Source: Chloroflexota bacterium
GTDB lineage: Bacteria > Chloroflexota > Limnocylindria > Limnocylindrales > CSP1-4
Direction: 5' to 3'
DNA length: 64,000 nucleotides
Assembly (NCBI GenBank): GCA_015478725.1
Contig: JADMIG010000003.1
Coordinates: forward strand, 124,001 to 188,000
The notes under the pieces: generated by a model
Told to the model about the DNA's origin: nothing
Database searches by the model: none
The model's input: the letters and a program-made list of their open reading frames with translations, nothing else
Made by a program: the position numbers and the translations under genes
Part shown: positions 31,236 to 40,634 of the stretch, piece after piece
How positions within the stretch are numbered: position 1 is the stretch's first letter
Layout: the number at the start of each line of letters is the position of its first letter

Positions 31236-32264
31236 GTGGAGCACGCGACCCGTTCGAGCGCCCGTTGGATGGCCCGTTCGATGGCGATCCGGCTCGCGTG
31301 GCTCGGTTGCGCGATCCTCATCGCCCTCGGGGCGGCGGGCATCGCCGCGGGGATGGAGCATCAGCCGGGGACGCTGGCCCGCGCCGAGCTCACCTGGGCC
31401 GCCGACCAGCGGATCTCGCCCGGGCTCGACGCTGCGGCCAGCCAGCTGCGGGCCCTCACCGCGGATGTGGATGCGCTCGGGACGATCGGGACGAACACCC
31501 TCGCCTCGGTCGCCGGCGGTGACACCGCGGCGATCCAGCAGGCGATCGCGGACGGACGATCGCTCATCGATCGCATCGTCGCCGAGACCGCGGCGCTCCA
31601 GGCCCGCCTCGCGGCACTGCCCGGCGTCGGCCCGGGGATGGAGGTGCGACTCGGGAAGATCGCGTTGACCCGCTATCGGACGCTGGCCGGCGCGCTGGAT
31701 GCGACCGGCGTCATCGGCGCCTCGTGGGACCGCCTCACCGCGGGAAGTCTGGCCGCCGTCCAGCTCCAGACGACCCTCGCCGACCACGACATGGCCACCC
31801 TCGCCGCGGCTCGCCTGGGCTCGGCCGGTCGCTACACGGACGCGGTCGCGGCGTTCGCCGCCTCCGATGCGGCGCTGGCCGCGGCACGCACGCAGCGCGA
31901 CGCGATGGCGGCGTCGGTGGACACGACGGTGCTCAGCCAATGGATCGATCGGAACGCCGCGTACGATGCGGCGCTCAAGCGGCTCTACGAGCTCCTCGCC
32001 TCGTCGAAGGGCCGGGTCACGACGTCGGTCCGGGCCGCGTTCGCGGCGGAGGAGGCGGCAAAGCGACAGCTGCCGGGCGACACCCGAGCGCTCATCGTGA
32101 TCATGGCCGACGTCGCCCAGGGCGGACTCAACCAGGCCGTCGTCTCGATCGAGCAGGCCAAGGGTCGGCTGATCGATGCGCTCGATGCGTTCATCCTGGC
32201 CGGGATCGCGGCGCCAGGAGGTGGGGCGCCGGGGAGTGGGAGTGGCGGCGGGTCCGCGCCCTGA
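31236..32264 (+). CDS. Membrane-anchored helical protein of unknown function
   Basis: A 342-residue protein. A basic start is followed by one transmembrane segment (RLAWLGCAILIALGAAGIAAG, about residues 19-38) and then a long exported Ala-rich helical region (about 45-320) with repeated acidic/basic heptad-like stretches. It closes with a Gly/Ser tail. No enzyme motif is recognised. GTG 31236 is 7 nt from the -10-like element; ATG 31227 in the same frame overlaps it and is less likely. It might be an envelope scaffold. No neighbour gives a function clue. Confidence 0.68.
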   Translation: MEHATRSSARWMARSMAIRLAWLGCAILIALGAAGIAAGMEHQPGTLARAELTWAADQRISPGLDAAASQLRALTADVDALGTIGTNTLASVAGGDTAAIQQAIADGRSLIDRIVAETAALQARLAALPGVGPGMEVRLGKIALTRYRTLAGALDATGVIGASWDRLTAGSLAAVQLQTTLADHDMATLAAARLGSAGRYTDAVAAFAASDAALAAARTQRDAMAASVDTTVLSQWIDRNAAYDAALKRLYELLASSKGRVTTSVRAAFAAEEAAKRQLPGDTRALIVIMADVAQGGLNQAVVSIEQAKGRLIDALDAFILAGIAAPGGGAPGSGSGGGSAP

Positions 32265-32351
32265 TCGGTCCCCGGTCCGTCCGCGCCGCCGCCGCGCGCC
32301 GCCGACCCTTCGCCCGCCGTCGCGAGCGTGGCGCCAAATCCGCCCGCGAAC

Positions 32352-32531
32352 TGGCCAGATGCACCTCCCGCGAACGGTAGGTCGGATCGGTGCTCGGTCT
32401 GGACGCCGGATGGGGCATGTGGCGGCCCAAAATGTCATCCGCCACGCACGAATGTCGGCTGGCTGCCGACGCGCACGTCCCGCCGCGGACCGGCCAGCCG
32501 ACCGAAGGCTCGTCGCACGTGCATCTGGCCA
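32352..32531. repeat. Intergenic inverted repeat with CCAGATG/CATCTGG arms (copy 1)
   Basis: TGGCCAGATGCAC at 32352-32364 is repeated inverted and without mismatch at 32519-32531 (GTGCATCTGGCCA). The arms are 180 bp apart end to end. Elements with the same CCAGATG core and layout occur at 44184 and 54002. Confidence 0.6.
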
Positions 32532-32552
32532 TGTGGCTGCCGACAACGATCC

Positions 32553-32609
32553 GGACCGAGCGATCCGCTCCGGACCGAGCGATCCGCTCCGGACCGAGCG
32601 ATCCGCGAC
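32553..32609. repeat. 19-bp tandem repeat, three units
   Basis: GGACCGAGCGATCCGCTCC starts at 32553 and 32572 and, truncated, at 32591. It lies in the non-coding stretch before pepA. Confidence 0.85.
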
Positions 32610-32755
32610 GCCGCGCTCCGTCCGCGCCGCCGCCGCCGCGCGCCGCCGACCCTTCACCCGCCGTCGCGAGCGTGGCCGGCGAGACGATACACTCTCCCGG
32701 TTCGTCGCCGCTGATCGATCGGATGATCGGCCAACACACGGAGGATCACCGCTCG

Positions 32756-34270
32756 ATGAAGCTGCGCGTCATCACGGACCAGCCGTGGGAGGTCGCCGCG
32801 GACGTGCTCGCGATCCCGTTCATCGGGGATCCGGCGTTCGTCGGACCGCTCGACGAACTCGATCGGCGGAGTCGGGGCGAACTCCGGTCACTCGCTGCCT
32901 TCGGCGAGCTCCGCGCGAAGCGCTATGACTCGACGCTCGCCAACCCGGGCGATCTTCCCGTCGCGCGGCTCCTCGCGATCGCGGCCGGGCCCGCGGCCGG
33001 GATCGACCTCGAGGTCGCCGTTCGGGTCGGCGCCTCGATCGAGCGCCGGCTCGGTGGGCGGACGGTCCGCAGCCTCGCGATCTGGCTCGGCGATCTCCCG
33101 GCCCACGTCGACGGCGGCGCTGCGGCGGTCGCGGAGGCCCTCGCCCGCGGCGTCGTGGAAGGATCCTACGAACCGGCGGCGATCTACCGCGACCACGTCG
33201 ACACCGCCCCGCCGGTCCTCGAGGAGCTCATCCTCGTGGCGCCCGGCGCGGATCGATCGGCGCTCGCGCGCGCGGCGGAACGCGGCCGGATCGTGGCCGA
33301 GGGTGCGAACACGGCACGGACGCTCGCGAACCAGGCGAGCAACGACCTCGATCCCGTCGGTCTCGCCGAGAAGGCCCGCGCCATCGCGGAGCGGAACGGC
33401 CTGTGGATCGACGTCATCGAGCCGGACCGGGCGCGCGAGCTCGGGATGGGGATGTTCCTCGCGGTGGGCCGGGGCAGCGACAACCCGCCGCGGATGATCG
33501 TCATGCGCTCCGGCGGCGAGGGCGAGAAGGATGTCCTTGGCCGGCACCTGGCGATCGTCGGCAAGGGCGTCTGCTTCGATTCGGGTGGCATCAGCATCAA
33601 GTCCGCCGACCGGATGGAAGAGATGAAGATGGACAAGACCGGTGCCGCGACCGTGATCGCGGCGATCGAGACGGTCGCCCGTCTCGCGCCGGGGACGCCG
33701 CTCCTGGCCGTCGCGCCGGCCGTGGAGAACATGCCGGGACCGCATTCGACCCGGCCCGGCGACGTCGTCCGGGCGCTCAACGGCAAGGTGGTCGAGATCA
33801 ACAACACGGACGCCGAGGGCCGGCTCATCCTCGGCGACGCGATGACCTACGCGGAGCGGCTCGGGGCGACTCATCTCGTCGACGTAGCCACTCTCACCGG
33901 GGCGGTGGGCCGGGCACTCGGCGAGCTCGTCACCGGGCTCTTCGGGACCCCGCAGACGTGGGTCGCGGAGGTGCAGGCGGCGGCGGCCCGGGCGGGCGAA
34001 CGCTCCTGGCAGATCCCGCTCGTCGATGAGTACATGACGGACATGGACAGCTGGTACGCGGATTTCGTCAACTCGTCGCCGACCGGGGAGGGCGGGCTCG
34101 TCAAGAGCGGTCTCTTCCTTCGTGAGTTCGCCACCGTGCCGTGGGTCCACCTCGACATCGGCGGGACAGGCTACTTCCGGAAGGAGAAGCCGTACGCTCC
34201 GCGGGGTTCGAACGGCGTGACCCACGCCACGCTCGTCGAACTCGCGCTCGCCGGAGCGCGTCGGAACTGA
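32756..34270 (+). CDS. pepA: Leucyl aminopeptidase (M17)
   Basis: A 504-residue cytosolic M17 aminopeptidase. The C-terminal catalytic domain carries the metal/active-site blocks VGKGVCFDSGGISIK (Lys and Asp, about 265-279), the Asp/Lys pair MKMDKTGAA, and the signature NTDAEGRLILGDA (about 345-357). It removes N-terminal residues from peptides using two metal ions. ATG 32756 has GGAGG 10 nt upstream; a TACACT element near 32687 could be its promoter. The frame is open upstream but only over repeats. Its stop overlaps the next gene's presumed CTG start. Confidence 0.94.
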   Translation: MKLRVITDQPWEVAADVLAIPFIGDPAFVGPLDELDRRSRGELRSLAAFGELRAKRYDSTLANPGDLPVARLLAIAAGPAAGIDLEVAVRVGASIERRLGGRTVRSLAIWLGDLPAHVDGGAAAVAEALARGVVEGSYEPAAIYRDHVDTAPPVLEELILVAPGADRSALARAAERGRIVAEGANTARTLANQASNDLDPVGLAEKARAIAERNGLWIDVIEPDRARELGMGMFLAVGRGSDNPPRMIVMRSGGEGEKDVLGRHLAIVGKGVCFDSGGISIKSADRMEEMKMDKTGAATVIAAIETVARLAPGTPLLAVAPAVENMPGPHSTRPGDVVRALNGKVVEINNTDAEGRLILGDAMTYAERLGATHLVDVATLTGAVGRALGELVTGLFGTPQTWVAEVQAAAARAGERSWQIPLVDEYMTDMDSWYADFVNSSPTGEGGLVKSGLFLREFATVPWVHLDIGGTGYFRKEKPYAPRGSNGVTHATLVELALAGARRN

Positions 34271-34917
34271 GCTCGCTCGCCCTCGGCTTCGCATTCATCG
34301 GGGCCCTGTGGGGGTTCGCCGCCGACCGCATCGCGACGCGCTGGCCGGAGCACGACGAGGCCGAGGGATCCCACGCCGGCCGCCCGATCGGCTGGAGAAC
34401 GCTCGTCGTCGCCGTCCTCGGCGGTCTGGCGCTCGGGGCGCTGCCCGACCGTTATCCGGACCCGTCCCAGCTCACCCTCTTCGCCGCCTGGTTCCTCGTC
34501 CTCACGCTGCTCCTGGCCACCGATCTCGACCAGCGCCTCCTCCCGGACGTCATCACCCTGCCGCTCGTCCCGCTGGTCGCGGTCGTCGTCCTCGCCGGGG
34601 TCGACCCGCTCGTCCGGGGTCCGCTGGGGATGGCCGCCGCCGTCGCGGTCGCGATCGCCGTCCCCGCCCTGTTCTACCTCCTGTCCATCCCGTTCGGCCC
34701 GGGAGCGATCGGGATGGGCGACCTCAAGCTCCTCGTGAGCGTCGGCCTCCTGTGCGGGCTGATCCGCACGATCAGCGGCATCGTCGCGGGCGCGTTCCTC
34801 GCCGGGATCGTCCTCGGCGCGCTCCTCGTCACCCGTCGGATCACCCTCCGATCGTACGTCCCATTCGGGCCATTCCTCATCGTCGGTGCGTTCTGGGCCG
34901 TCCTCGTGCGGTACTGA
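34267..34917 (+). CDS. Prepilin peptidase (A24), N-terminally short form
   Basis: A 216-residue membrane aspartic peptidase. LATDLDQRLLPDVITLPL (first catalytic Asp, about 82-99) and GMGDLKL (second, about 156-162) are the A24 motifs, with about seven transmembrane segments. The cysteine-rich methylase domain of PilD is absent, as in TadV/short types. Family similarity begins at LALGFAFIGALWGF, right after the pepA stop. No ATG, GTG or TTG lies between the stop region and that block; CTG at 34267 overlaps the pepA stop (CTGA) and is the likely start. It should process type IV pilin-like leader peptides. Confidence 0.78.
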   Translation: MSSLALGFAFIGALWGFAADRIATRWPEHDEAEGSHAGRPIGWRTLVVAVLGGLALGALPDRYPDPSQLTLFAAWFLVLTLLLATDLDQRLLPDVITLPLVPLVAVVVLAGVDPLVRGPLGMAAAVAVAIAVPALFYLLSIPFGPGAIGMGDLKLLVSVGLLCGLIRTISGIVAGAFLAGIVLGALLVTRRITLRSYVPFGPFLIVGAFWAVLVRY

Positions 34918-35095
34918 GCCGGATCGACCGAACCGCCCGTCGGTCCGGCGGCTGTCCCGGTGGTACGATGCCCGCCAGCCGGAGTCGTCCTGGGGCAGTG
35001 CCCGCGTCGGGGCGGCGCATCACCGGCGGGCGTATCCGCCAGCCGCGCCGTCGGGGCGCGCCAACGGAGTTTGCTCGCGCAGTGACGACGCCATC

Positions 35096-36457
35096 TTGTT
35101 CAGCCGCCTGAGCCGCCAGATCCGCGTCCCGAGGCCTCCTGCGCGGGGCCGCGGCCGTCGACTCCTCGCCCTGCTCATCCTCACCGTCCCACTCGTCGTC
35201 GGCGGCGTCGGGACGTACGGCACACCGCCGGCCACCCGTGGCGACGAGCTCTCGGACGCTCAGGCCCGGGAGAAGGCGCTCGCCGCGAAGATCGCCGCCG
35301 AGAAGGCGCAGCTCGCCAGGCTCGCGGCCCTCCAGGCCGGCCTCTCGGTCGACATCACCCAGACGAAGAGCACGCTGTCGGGCGTCAATGCCGATCTCGC
35401 GGCGGTTAAGGCCCAGGTCGCGAATCTCAGCCTCCAGATCGGGCTCGTGCAACAGACCTACAACGGCCTCGTCATCCAGATCGCGGATCTCAACGCCCAG
35501 ATCAGCCGGATCGCGATGGCGGGCGTCGTGAAGAACGAGCAGCTCGCCGAGCGGAAGGGGATCCTCGCCGAACGGCTGCGGGCCGCGTACACGGCCGGCC
35601 AGACGTCGCTCCTCGAGACGATCCTCTCGGCACGGTCGTTCTCGGACGCGCTCGCCGACGTGGGCTACTACCTCGATATCGGGAGCCAGGACAAGGCCCT
35701 TGCGGTTCAGATCGCGTCAGATGAGGCCGATCTCGTGAGCCTGCAGCAGGTCGTGACGGACACCCTGAACCAGACCGCGGATCTGCAGGCGCAGACCGCC
35801 GCCCAGAAACTGCAACTCGACGCCAAGCTCGGGGACCTCAAGCAGGCGAAACAGCAGCTCGCCGTGCTGCAGGCCGAGACGCAGCGGCAGCTCGCCCTCC
35901 AGGCGACGGCCTATCAGAAGCTCCACCTGAGCCGCGCCGCGGCGGCGGCCGCGCTCGCCCGGGAGGCGAGGGCGCAGGCTGAGGTCAGGAAGAAGATCGC
36001 CGACCTCATCGCGCAACAGTTCGCCAACGGCAACATCCCGTCCGTCTACAACGGATCGCTCCAGTGGCCGCTCGCGGGGATCATCACCCAGGAGTTCGGC
36101 TGCACCGGGGTGCCGCAGGAGCCACCGCTCGGGAACTGCTCGCACTTCCACATCGGGATCGACATCGCGGCGCCGATGTACACGCCGATCCGGGCCGCCG
36201 GCGCGGGTCGGGTCGTCTACGAGGGGCCGCTCTCGGACGGGGCGTGGGTCGTCATCATCGCCCACAGCCAGTCGCTCGTGACGCTGTACGGCCACGTCGA
36301 CAACCGCCGAGCCCCGCCCGTCGTGCGGGCCGGCGACCTCGTCGCCCAGGGCCAGATCATCGCCTACGTCGGGATGACCGGGAACACCACGGGACCGCAT
36401 CTGCACTGGGCGGTGGAGCTCAACGGGACATGGGTGAACCCGCGGCTGTTCCTGTGA
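35096..36457 (+). CDS. Secreted M23 murein hydrolase with coiled coil (EnvC-like)
   Basis: About 453 residues. A basic N-terminus and signal anchor ([17 protein letters not shown]) are followed by about 280 residues of coiled coil ([20 protein letters not shown] and similar) and a C-terminal M23 domain: [19 protein letters not shown] (His, Asp ligands), then GHVDN and GPHLHWAVE (catalytic HxH). The architecture is that of EnvC/NlpD-type peptidases or regulators of cell-wall amidases during division. The Zn ligands are intact, so it may itself cut cross-links. The start is uncertain: TTG 35096 is the best placed; no ATG lies in frame near it. A TACGAT -10-like element is at 34964. Confidence 0.88.
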   Translation: MFSRLSRQIRVPRPPARGRGRRLLALLILTVPLVVGGVGTYGTPPATRGDELSDAQAREKALAAKIAAEKAQLARLAALQAGLSVDITQTKSTLSGVNADLAAVKAQVANLSLQIGLVQQTYNGLVIQIADLNAQISRIAMAGVVKNEQLAERKGILAERLRAAYTAGQTSLLETILSARSFSDALADVGYYLDIGSQDKALAVQIASDEADLVSLQQVVTDTLNQTADLQAQTAAQKLQLDAKLGDLKQAKQQLAVLQAETQRQLALQATAYQKLHLSRAAAAAALAREARAQAEVRKKIADLIAQQFANGNIPSVYNGSLQWPLAGIITQEFGCTGVPQEPPLGNCSHFHIGIDIAAPMYTPIRAAGAGRVVYEGPLSDGAWVVIIAHSQSLVTLYGHVDNRRAPPVVRAGDLVAQGQIIAYVGMTGNTTGPHLHWAVELNGTWVNPRLFL

Positions 36458-36586
36458 CCGTCCGTTGACCCGGCGATCACCGACGGGAATGCGCCGGATG
36501 CTAGCATCGACGGAGCGGCGGGCCAGGGCAGGGGAGACCGAACGCCGGCCCGGACGCCGCGCCGAGGACAGCGCAGGGAGGGCCCG

Positions 36587-38002
36587 ATGAAGCGGACGAT
36601 GGCCGTCATCCTCGCCGGCGGCGAAGGCGAGCGGCTCTCCATCCTGTCGTCCGTCCGGGCGAAGCCGGCGGTGCCGTTCGGCGGCAAGTACCGGATCATC
36701 GACTTCTCGCTGTCGAACTGCGTGAACTCGGAGATCGACAACGTTGTGGTCCTGACGCAGTACAACCCGCGCTCGCTCAACGATCACATCGGTCTCGGCC
36801 GGCCGTGGGATCTCGATCGGAACAAGGGCGGCGTGAAGATGCTCCAGCCGTACATCGCCCGTGGTCGGCTCGCCGAGTGGTACCGCGGCACCGCCGATGC
36901 CGTCCTCCAGAACATCAACGTCATCGAGCACGATCCGGCGGACACGGTCGTCGTCCTCGCCGGAGACCACATCTACAAGATGGACTACCAGCCGTTCATC
37001 GCCGCCCATCGGGCGCGCCGCGCGGACGTGACGATCGCCGTCAGGCGGGTCCCGCTCGCCGACGCGACGCGGATGGGGATCCTCGCGATGGACGAGACGA
37101 ACCGGGTCACCGAGTGGCAGGAGAAGCCGAAGCAGCCGAAGAGCGACCTCGCGAGCATGGGCGTCTACGTCTTCACCAAGCGCGCCCTTCGCCGCTGGCT
37201 GTCCGAATCCCGGACCGACTTCGGCGGCAACGTCATCCCGGCGATGATCGACGGCGGTGCCCGGGTCTTCGGCTATCACTTCAACGGCTACTGGCAGGAT
37301 GTCGGAACGATCCAGTCCTACTGGGAGGCGAACATGGCCCTCCTCGAGGATGCGCCGGAGCTCGATCTCTATGACAAGGGCTGGCTCATCCACACCCGCT
37401 CCGAGGAGCGCGCGCCGGCCATCGTGGGGCCCACGAGCCAGGTCCACCGGAGCCTCATCAGCCACGGCTGCGTCATCAACGGGACGGTCGTCAACTCGGT
37501 GCTCTCGCCCGGCGTCCGGGTGGAGGTCGGGGCGGTGGTCCGCGACTCGATCGTCATGTTCGACTCGGTGATCCGCTCCGGTGCCGTGGTCGACCGGGCC
37601 ATCCTCGACAAGGAGGTCGTCGTGGGGCCGGGAGCGATCGTCGGCGAGGGCACGGATCTCTCGACCCCGAACCGCCAGGAGCCCGCCCGCCTGTTCACCG
37701 GGATCACGGTGGTCGGGAAGCAGTCGGTCGTGCCGCGCGGGGTACGGATCGGTCGGAACGTGAAGATCGGGGGCAACGTCCGCTCCACGGACTATCCGAC
37801 CCGCGTCGTCAAGAGCGGATCGACCGTCGAACGGCGCGAGGAGGCCGCCCCGCATCGCGAACGCGGCGGAGCGGCGCGCGCTCCTCAGGCGATCGGCTCG
37901 GCAGGCGTCGCCGGCGCCGGTACCGGCGGAGCGGCCGTCTCGGGGCTCGTGCGGCAGACCGCCGAGCCGGCGTCGGGACGGTCCCGTCGCGCACCGTCCT
38001 GA
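36587..38002 (+). CDS. glgC: Glucose-1-phosphate adenylyltransferase
   Basis: A 471-residue ADP-glucose pyrophosphorylase. The nucleotide-binding loop is [14 protein letters not shown] (about 7-20), followed by [25 protein letters not shown], the catalytic [11 protein letters not shown] and the Glc-1-P site GVYVF..NVIPAMI. A C-terminal left-handed beta helix is followed by about 45 low-complexity residues not normally present in GlgC. It makes ADP-glucose, the first step of glycogen synthesis. GGAGGG lies before ATG 36587. Its stop overlaps the downstream gene (CTGA); other glg genes are not in the window. Confidence 0.93.
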   Translation: MKRTMAVILAGGEGERLSILSSVRAKPAVPFGGKYRIIDFSLSNCVNSEIDNVVVLTQYNPRSLNDHIGLGRPWDLDRNKGGVKMLQPYIARGRLAEWYRGTADAVLQNINVIEHDPADTVVVLAGDHIYKMDYQPFIAAHRARRADVTIAVRRVPLADATRMGILAMDETNRVTEWQEKPKQPKSDLASMGVYVFTKRALRRWLSESRTDFGGNVIPAMIDGGARVFGYHFNGYWQDVGTIQSYWEANMALLEDAPELDLYDKGWLIHTRSEERAPAIVGPTSQVHRSLISHGCVINGTVVNSVLSPGVRVEVGAVVRDSIVMFDSVIRSGAVVDRAILDKEVVVGPGAIVGEGTDLSTPNRQEPARLFTGITVVGKQSVVPRGVRIGRNVKIGGNVRSTDYPTRVVKSGSTVERREEAAPHRERGGAARAPQAIGSAGVAGAGTGGAAVSGLVRQTAEPASGRSRRAPS

Positions 38003-38511
38003 TCACGTCCGCGGCCACCGCGGCCGACGTCGAGCGGTGGTTCGCCGAACTCGGGGTCGCCCCTGAGCCTCGCATCGCGCGGGACGCGATCGCCGCCTGG
38101 GACGTGACGCTCGACGGCCGGCGGCGGTTCGACATCCGGATCACGGTGATCCTCGACCTCTCGCTTGCCGGCATCGTCTGGGTCCACTACGCGCCGCCGA
38201 TCACGGACGGCTTCCGGCGGTCGTATCGGAAGCTGCTCCGCTGGAATGACGAGTTCCCCATGGTGAAGTTCGCCGTTGCGACGGACGAACGGCCGGTCCT
38301 CAGCGCCGAAATCCCGATCGAGCGACTCGATCGCGACGAGCTCGGGCTCGCGATCGCCCGCCTGCTCGCCGTGTGCGACGCGCTCGCCGACGAATCCGCC
38401 GCCTGGATCTGGCTCGACGGGAAGGTCCCGCCGGCGGGCGAGCGACGAAGTCGTGGCGCCGCGCTCCTCGATCGCTACGCGCCGCGGCTCGGCGAGCTCG
38501 GCGGGGCGTGA
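37999..38511 (+). CDS. YbjN-like/type III chaperone-fold protein of unknown function
   Basis: About 170 residues. The recognisable core is AAWDVTLDGRRRFDIRITVI, VWVHYAPPITDGFRRSY, RKLLRWNDEFPMVKFAV and LGLAIARLLAVCDAL, the pattern of YbjN-domain proteins (type III secretion chaperone-like fold). The conserved part starts before GTG 38104. The only way to include it is a non-standard start, most simply CTG 37999 overlapping the glgC stop; GTG 38104 would give a shortened 135-residue form. It is followed by a GTGA overlap with the HExxH peptidase. Role unknown. Confidence 0.65.
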   Translation: MITSAATAADVERWFAELGVAPEPRIARDAIAAWDVTLDGRRRFDIRITVILDLSLAGIVWVHYAPPITDGFRRSYRKLLRWNDEFPMVKFAVATDERPVLSAEIPIERLDRDELGLAIARLLAVCDALADESAAWIWLDGKVPPAGERRSRGAALLDRYAPRLGELGGA

Positions 38512-40634
38512 GGGGCACCGCCGCGGGGGAGGCTGGACCGTCGGCGTCGCGCCGGGATCGTCGTCGCCCGGTTCTCATGGCCGCCATCATCGCCACACTC
38601 GTCGGGGCGATCGTCGGCGCGGCCGGGATGCTCCTCGCGGTCGTCCCGGTCGCCTCCGCGGCGACGCCCGACCTCACGATCGTCTCCGTGACGACGTACG
38701 ACGTCCGGCCGGATCGACATCTCGTCCATGTGACCGTCGCCCTGCGCGCGACGAACCGCCACGCCGATACGGTCATCCGTCGCTACTTCGTCGACCACGC
38801 GATCCTGTCGCTCCAACCGGGCACGTCCGGGTTCGCCGTCGCGGCCGTGGGCTCGACGGTCCATCCGACCGTCCGGACGACCTCACGCACCGCGAGCCAG
38901 ACGCTCGTCTCGATCGCCTTCGGGACGCAGCTCGGGAGCGGTCGGACGATCGCCCTGCGGCTGACGTTCGACCTCGTGGATCGGGGCGGCGAGGCCACGC
39001 GCACCCTGCGGGTGGGACAGTCGCTCGTGACCTTTCCCGTCTGGGCCTTCGGGACCGCGACCACACCGGGCTCGACGGTGGCGGTGACCGTGCCGGCGGG
39101 ATATGCCGTCGAGGTGGTGGGCGGACCGCTGACCGGCCCGACGACGGATCCCGGCGGGCTCCAGCGGTACGCCAGCGGCCCGCTCGCGCAGCCGATGACG
39201 TACGCGGCGTACGTCGTCGGCACGGCTCCCGGAGCGTATCGCGACACGTCGCTCACGCTCACGGTCGCGGGCGCGCCGCTCTCGGTGGTCGTCCGTGCCT
39301 GGCTGGACGATGCGCCGTTCGGGACGAGGGTCGCGACCGTCCTGCGCGGCGGCCTGCCGGCGCTCGGCCGACTCATCGGCATCCCGATCCCGGACAGCGG
39401 CGCGACCCCGCTCACCGTGGACGAAGCGGTGACGCGCGCGGCCGGCGGGTATGCCGGACTATTCGATCCGGCGGCCCACCGGATCGCCATCGCCTACGAC
39501 GCGACGCCCGGGGTCGTGCTCCACGAGGCCGCCCATGCGTGGTTCAACGGCTCCCTCGTCGCGGACGGCTGGGCCGCCGAGGGGTTCGCGGCGTACTACG
39601 CCGGACTGGCGGCGGGCCCGCTCAGGATCGCCGTCCCGCCGATGACGCTCAGCAAGGCGCTCCTCGCCGCCCGGATCCCCCTCAACGGCTGGTCGCCCGG
39701 CCGCGCGCAGCCGACGACGGACGCCTACGCGAGAGCGGCCGCGCTCCGGCTCGCAACGCTCATCGCGGCCCGCGCCGGCCAGGCCGGGCTCGCGGCCGTA
39801 TGGCGGGCAGCGGCCGCCGGCGAGCCCGCCGACGTGCCGGTCCACGGCGGGTCGAACGGGTCCACCGCCGGGGGTCCGGTCGCGCCCGACTGGCGAGGGC
39901 TCCTCGATCTCCTCGAGACTCGGACGGGTCGCTCGTACACGGACCTGTGGAAGGCGTGGGTCGTCCGCCCGGACGAGGTCGCCCTCCTCGATGCCCGGGC
40001 GACCGCGCGAACCGACTACGCGGCTGCCGTCGCGGAGGCTGGTGCGTGGGAACTCCCCGCCTCGATCCGCGAGGCGCTCGACGCCTGGCAGTTCCCGGTC
40101 GCGGAGCGTCTCATCGCCGCGGCGCGCGCCGTCCTCGCGCTCCGGCCGGCCCTGACGGCCGCGGCGGCTGCGGCGGGACTCGTCGAGCCGTCCTCCGTGC
40201 GGACCGCCTTCGAGACGATGCCCGATCCGAGTCAGGCGGCCGCGATCGCGACCGCCGAGCGCGCCGCGATCGCGGCGCTCGCCGCCGATGCCGCCGCCAG
40301 GCCGACCGCGTCCGACCCGATCGGCTGGGTCGGACTCCTCGGTTCGGACCCGGACGCGGCGATTGCCGCCGCGCGGAGCGCCTTCACCGCCGGCGATCTC
40401 ATGACGGCCGTCGAGCGCGGCGAGGCGGCCCGGGCCACGTGGGCGGGTGCCGTCGATGTCGGCCGGACGCGCCTCGCGGTCCTCGGCCTGCTCCTCGCGG
40501 CGTTCGGGATCGCCGTCCTGCTCGTCTCACGACGACGCGATCGTCATCGGGGGAGGACCCCCCGGTACGGTACACTCGCCGACGATCCGCGCCCGGGCTC
40601 GCATTCCGGACGCGAACCGGGAGACGACCGATAG
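38508..40634 (+). CDS. Membrane-anchored HExxH metallopeptidase-like protein
   Basis: A 708-residue exported protein. The N-terminal signal anchor (ATLVGAIVGAAGMLLAVVPVASA, ending about residue 45) is followed by about 250 residues of beta-rich domain and a gluzincin-like centre VVLHEAAHAWFNGSL (HEAAH zinc motif, about 338-352) with a downstream Glu in AAEGFAAYYAG. Next comes a helical Ala-rich region and a C-terminal transmembrane helix (LAVLGLLLAAFGIAVLLV) with a basic cytosolic tail. It resembles M1-like peptidases without the GAMEN motif. GTG 38508 overlaps the preceding stop (GTGA). It likely cleaves or traps peptides at the cell surface. Confidence 0.7.
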   Translation: MRGTAAGEAGPSASRRDRRRPVLMAAIIATLVGAIVGAAGMLLAVVPVASAATPDLTIVSVTTYDVRPDRHLVHVTVALRATNRHADTVIRRYFVDHAILSLQPGTSGFAVAAVGSTVHPTVRTTSRTASQTLVSIAFGTQLGSGRTIALRLTFDLVDRGGEATRTLRVGQSLVTFPVWAFGTATTPGSTVAVTVPAGYAVEVVGGPLTGPTTDPGGLQRYASGPLAQPMTYAAYVVGTAPGAYRDTSLTLTVAGAPLSVVVRAWLDDAPFGTRVATVLRGGLPALGRLIGIPIPDSGATPLTVDEAVTRAAGGYAGLFDPAAHRIAIAYDATPGVVLHEAAHAWFNGSLVADGWAAEGFAAYYAGLAAGPLRIAVPPMTLSKALLAARIPLNGWSPGRAQPTTDAYARAAALRLATLIAARAGQAGLAAVWRAAAAGEPADVPVHGGSNGSTAGGPVAPDWRGLLDLLETRTGRSYTDLWKAWVVRPDEVALLDARATARTDYAAAVAEAGAWELPASIREALDAWQFPVAERLIAAARAVLALRPALTAAAAAAGLVEPSSVRTAFETMPDPSQAAAIATAERAAIAALAADAAARPTASDPIGWVGLLGSDPDAAIAAARSAFTAGDLMTAVERGEAARATWAGAVDVGRTRLAVLGLLLAAFGIAVLLVSRRRDRHRGRTPRYGTLADDPRPGSHSGREPGDDR

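Larger units (their letters stand above)
32276..32676. repeat. 57-60 bp block duplicated at both ends of an intergenic region
   Basis: The block at 32276-32332 recurs at 32617-32676 with one substitution (CGCCCG to CACCCG) and a 3-bp GCC insertion. Each copy begins TCCGTCCGCGCC and ends GTCGCGAGCGTGGC. The region 32265-32755 between two plus-strand genes contains no gene. The copies enclose the inverted-repeat element and the 19-bp tandem repeat listed separately. Confidence 0.85.

Noticed and set aside
32265-32755. Possible CRISPR array from the repeats before pepA
   Set aside because: The repeats are a 19-bp tandem and a duplicated block without regular spacers or cas genes.
34923-35095. 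Riboswitch-like leader before the M23 peptidase
   Set aside because: Apart from a -10-like TACGAT and GC-rich inverted strings, no known riboswitch core could be matched.
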